This document shows positions 7,245-7,953 of a DNA stretch of 7,953 nt, piece by piece (position 1 is the stretch's first letter; every line of letters starts with the position of its first letter). The position numbers and the translations under genes were made by a program. The notes under the pieces were generated by a model. It searched no databases and was not told where the DNA came from. It was given only the letters and a program-made list of their open reading frames with translations. This DNA comes from Bifidobacterium breve. Lineage in GTDB: Bacteria; Bacteroidota; Bacteroidia; Cytophagales; UBA9547. Where the stretch lies: assembly GCA_943325655.2 (NCBI GenBank), contig CALPQG020000097.1:1-7953 (forward strand), read 5' to 3'.

Positions 7245-7275
7245 CACTCCGTTGTTGGAGTTCTTCTCCAACAAC
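7245..7275 (+). repeat. Direct repeat copy 2 with perfect hairpin (stem 7251-7275)
   Basis: The second copy of the 31-base unit begins 141 bases after the first. GTTGTTGGAG (7251-7260) pairs with CTCCAACAAC (7266-7275) around the loop TTCTT. The two loops differ at one base while both stems are intact. TTTT follows at 7276-7279 and a run of eight T lies at 7294-7301, so on the plus strand this copy might end transcription from the AIM24 side, though the stem is only moderately GC-rich. A third imperfect hairpin pairs GTTGTGGC (7284-7291) with 7303-7311 with one bulged base. Confidence 0.75.
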
Positions 7276-7363
7276 TTTTCGACGTTGTGGCTATTTTTTT
7301 TCGCCAACAACAGCATTGATTTATAGCTTTTATTTTTCTTAATGGAATAAACCAATTGTTATT

Positions 7364-7834
7364 ATGGAAACCGCTTCTATTGCACATATTAAGAAAGAAC
7401 TTCAAAGTCAAACTCCTGAGCAATTGCTGGCTTTGTGTATCCATTTGGCCAAATACAAAAAGGAAAACAAAGAGGTGCTGGATTATTTGCTTTTTAAATC
7501 TCACGATGTAGAAATGTATAAAAACTTGGTCAAAGAAGAAGTGGCATTTTTGTTTGAAGAAATCAATTTGAACAGTATTTTTTTTATTAAAAAGAGCCTT
7601 CGAAAAATTCTACGCCTGGTAAATAAATATTGCAAATACGCCAGCCACAGCACCACAACCATTGAACTCTTACTTTTTTATTGCCAACAGTTGAAGAATA
7701 TGGAAATCAATTACAAGTCTAACTTGGCGATTTTATCGATATATGAAAACCAGGTCAAAAAAATCAAAAAAGAAATCTTAAAGCTCCACGAAGATTTGCA
7801 GTTTGATTATGAACAGGAGTTGTTGGGGTTGTAG
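7364..7834 (+). CDS. Small all-helical hypothetical protein conserved in Bacteroidota
   Basis: A 156-residue protein from the ATG at 7364. It appears almost wholly helical, basic and rich in Lys, Leu and Glu, with no signal peptide or membrane helix. The core runs PEQLLALCIHLAKYKKENKE (18-37), then LDYLLFKSHD, EEVAFLFEEIN (58-68), and the basic helix FFIKKSLRKILRLVNKYCKYA (73-93, in two halves), followed by an amphipathic C-terminal helix of coiled-coil character (about 128-150). I recall similar 150-170-residue proteins with LAKYKKENKELLxYLLF and KKSxRKILRLVNKY in other Bacteroidota, none with an assigned role. It is set apart from the AIM24 gene by the 297-base repeat-filled spacer, so it is probably transcribed separately. 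No promoter is clear. Function unknown. Confidence 0.85.
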   Translation: METASIAHIKKELQSQTPEQLLALCIHLAKYKKENKEVLDYLLFKSHDVEMYKNLVKEEVAFLFEEINLNSIFFIKKSLRKILRLVNKYCKYASHSTTTIELLLFYCQQLKNMEINYKSNLAILSIYENQVKKIKKEILKLHEDLQFDYEQELLGL

Positions 7835-7953
7835 GGGGTATGTGTTAGAATGTTAACCCAACTTGCAGTAATTAGCATCTAAAATACTGATTACCTACTT
7901 CTTTAATGTTTCGATGTGGGATTTTCAGGACTACAAATTTATGTTTTTGTTTA

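Larger units (their letters stand above)
7084..7311. repeat. Intergenic cluster of GTTGTTGG repeats in both orientations
   Basis: The octamer GTTGTTGG or its complement CCAACAAC occurs seven times in 225 bases: plus at 7087, 7110 and 7251; minus at 7127-7134, 7217-7224, 7268-7275 and 7304-7311. A near-copy, TTGTTGGTG, lies at 7158-7166 and is the exact complement of CACCAACAA at 7215-7223. GCCGTTGTTGG at 7084-7094 is likewise the exact complement of 7217-7227. This fills almost the whole spacer between the AIM24 gene and the next gene, and I see no coding frame that explains it. It resembles REP/MITE-like intergenic repeats, but no transposase or target-site duplication is visible. Confidence 0.75.

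Noticed and set aside
7244..7504. Minus-strand frame of 86 codons across the repeat spacer and the start of the last gene.
   Set aside because: It overlaps both the hairpin repeat and a well-supported plus-strand gene, with no protein-like pattern.
7822..7862. Imperfect hairpin GTTGGGGTT / AACCCAAC after the last gene, as a terminator.
   Set aside because: It needs a bulge and a 24-base loop, overlaps the stop codon, and no T-run follows.
7914..7953. Possible start of a plus-strand gene running off the window (ATG TGG GAT ..., reading MWDFQDYKFMFLF).
   Set aside because: Only 13 codons are visible, with no start signal or family resemblance. A minus-strand frame entering from the edge (ending in a stop near 7872) is equally open, so neither can be called.

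Overview
The window looks like ordinary chromosomal DNA from a Gram-negative member of the Bacteroidota. The reasons are AT-rich composition, starts without Shine-Dalgarno sequences, a Kdo transferase (so LPS is made), a TIGR01784-type nuclease tail, and two proteins of a style I associate with this phylum (the acidic-linker protein and the 156-residue helical protein). I cannot place it below phylum level.

Layout. 1-303 (+) is the 3' end of a PD-(D/E)XK/Rpn-type nuclease gene cut by the window edge. It converges, across 36 bases, on a two-gene minus-strand unit: an MFS transporter (2234-963) followed 2 bases later by a class I SAM methyltransferase (960-340). A 166-base divergent spacer separates the transporter from waaA (2401-3642, +), the Kdo transferase of lipid A assembly. 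After a 194-base spacer carrying a 9-bp inverted repeat comes a plus-strand cluster. It holds a 449-aa protein with a long acidic linker (3837-5186), a membrane-anchored M48 zinc metalloprotease starting one base after its stop (5188-6270), and an AIM24-family protein 31 bases further on (6302-7066). A 297-base spacer follows, filled with copies of an 8-bp motif (GTTGTTGG and its complement) that build two near-identical hairpins. The last gene encodes a small all-helical protein of unknown function (7364-7834). The final 119 bases hold nothing I can call with confidence.

Function. The minus-strand pair looks translationally linked, but neither substrate is readable. WaaA is a housekeeping envelope enzyme. 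The acidic-linker protein and the M48 protease are so tightly spaced that co-expression is very likely. AIM24 may share their transcript. A joint role in envelope protein handling is only inferred.

The signals least explained by known genes are the GTTGTTGG repeat cluster at 7084-7311, the dyad at 3760-3792, and the acidic-linker/M48 pair. I see no CRISPR, tRNA, rRNA, complete insertion sequence or obvious defence system.
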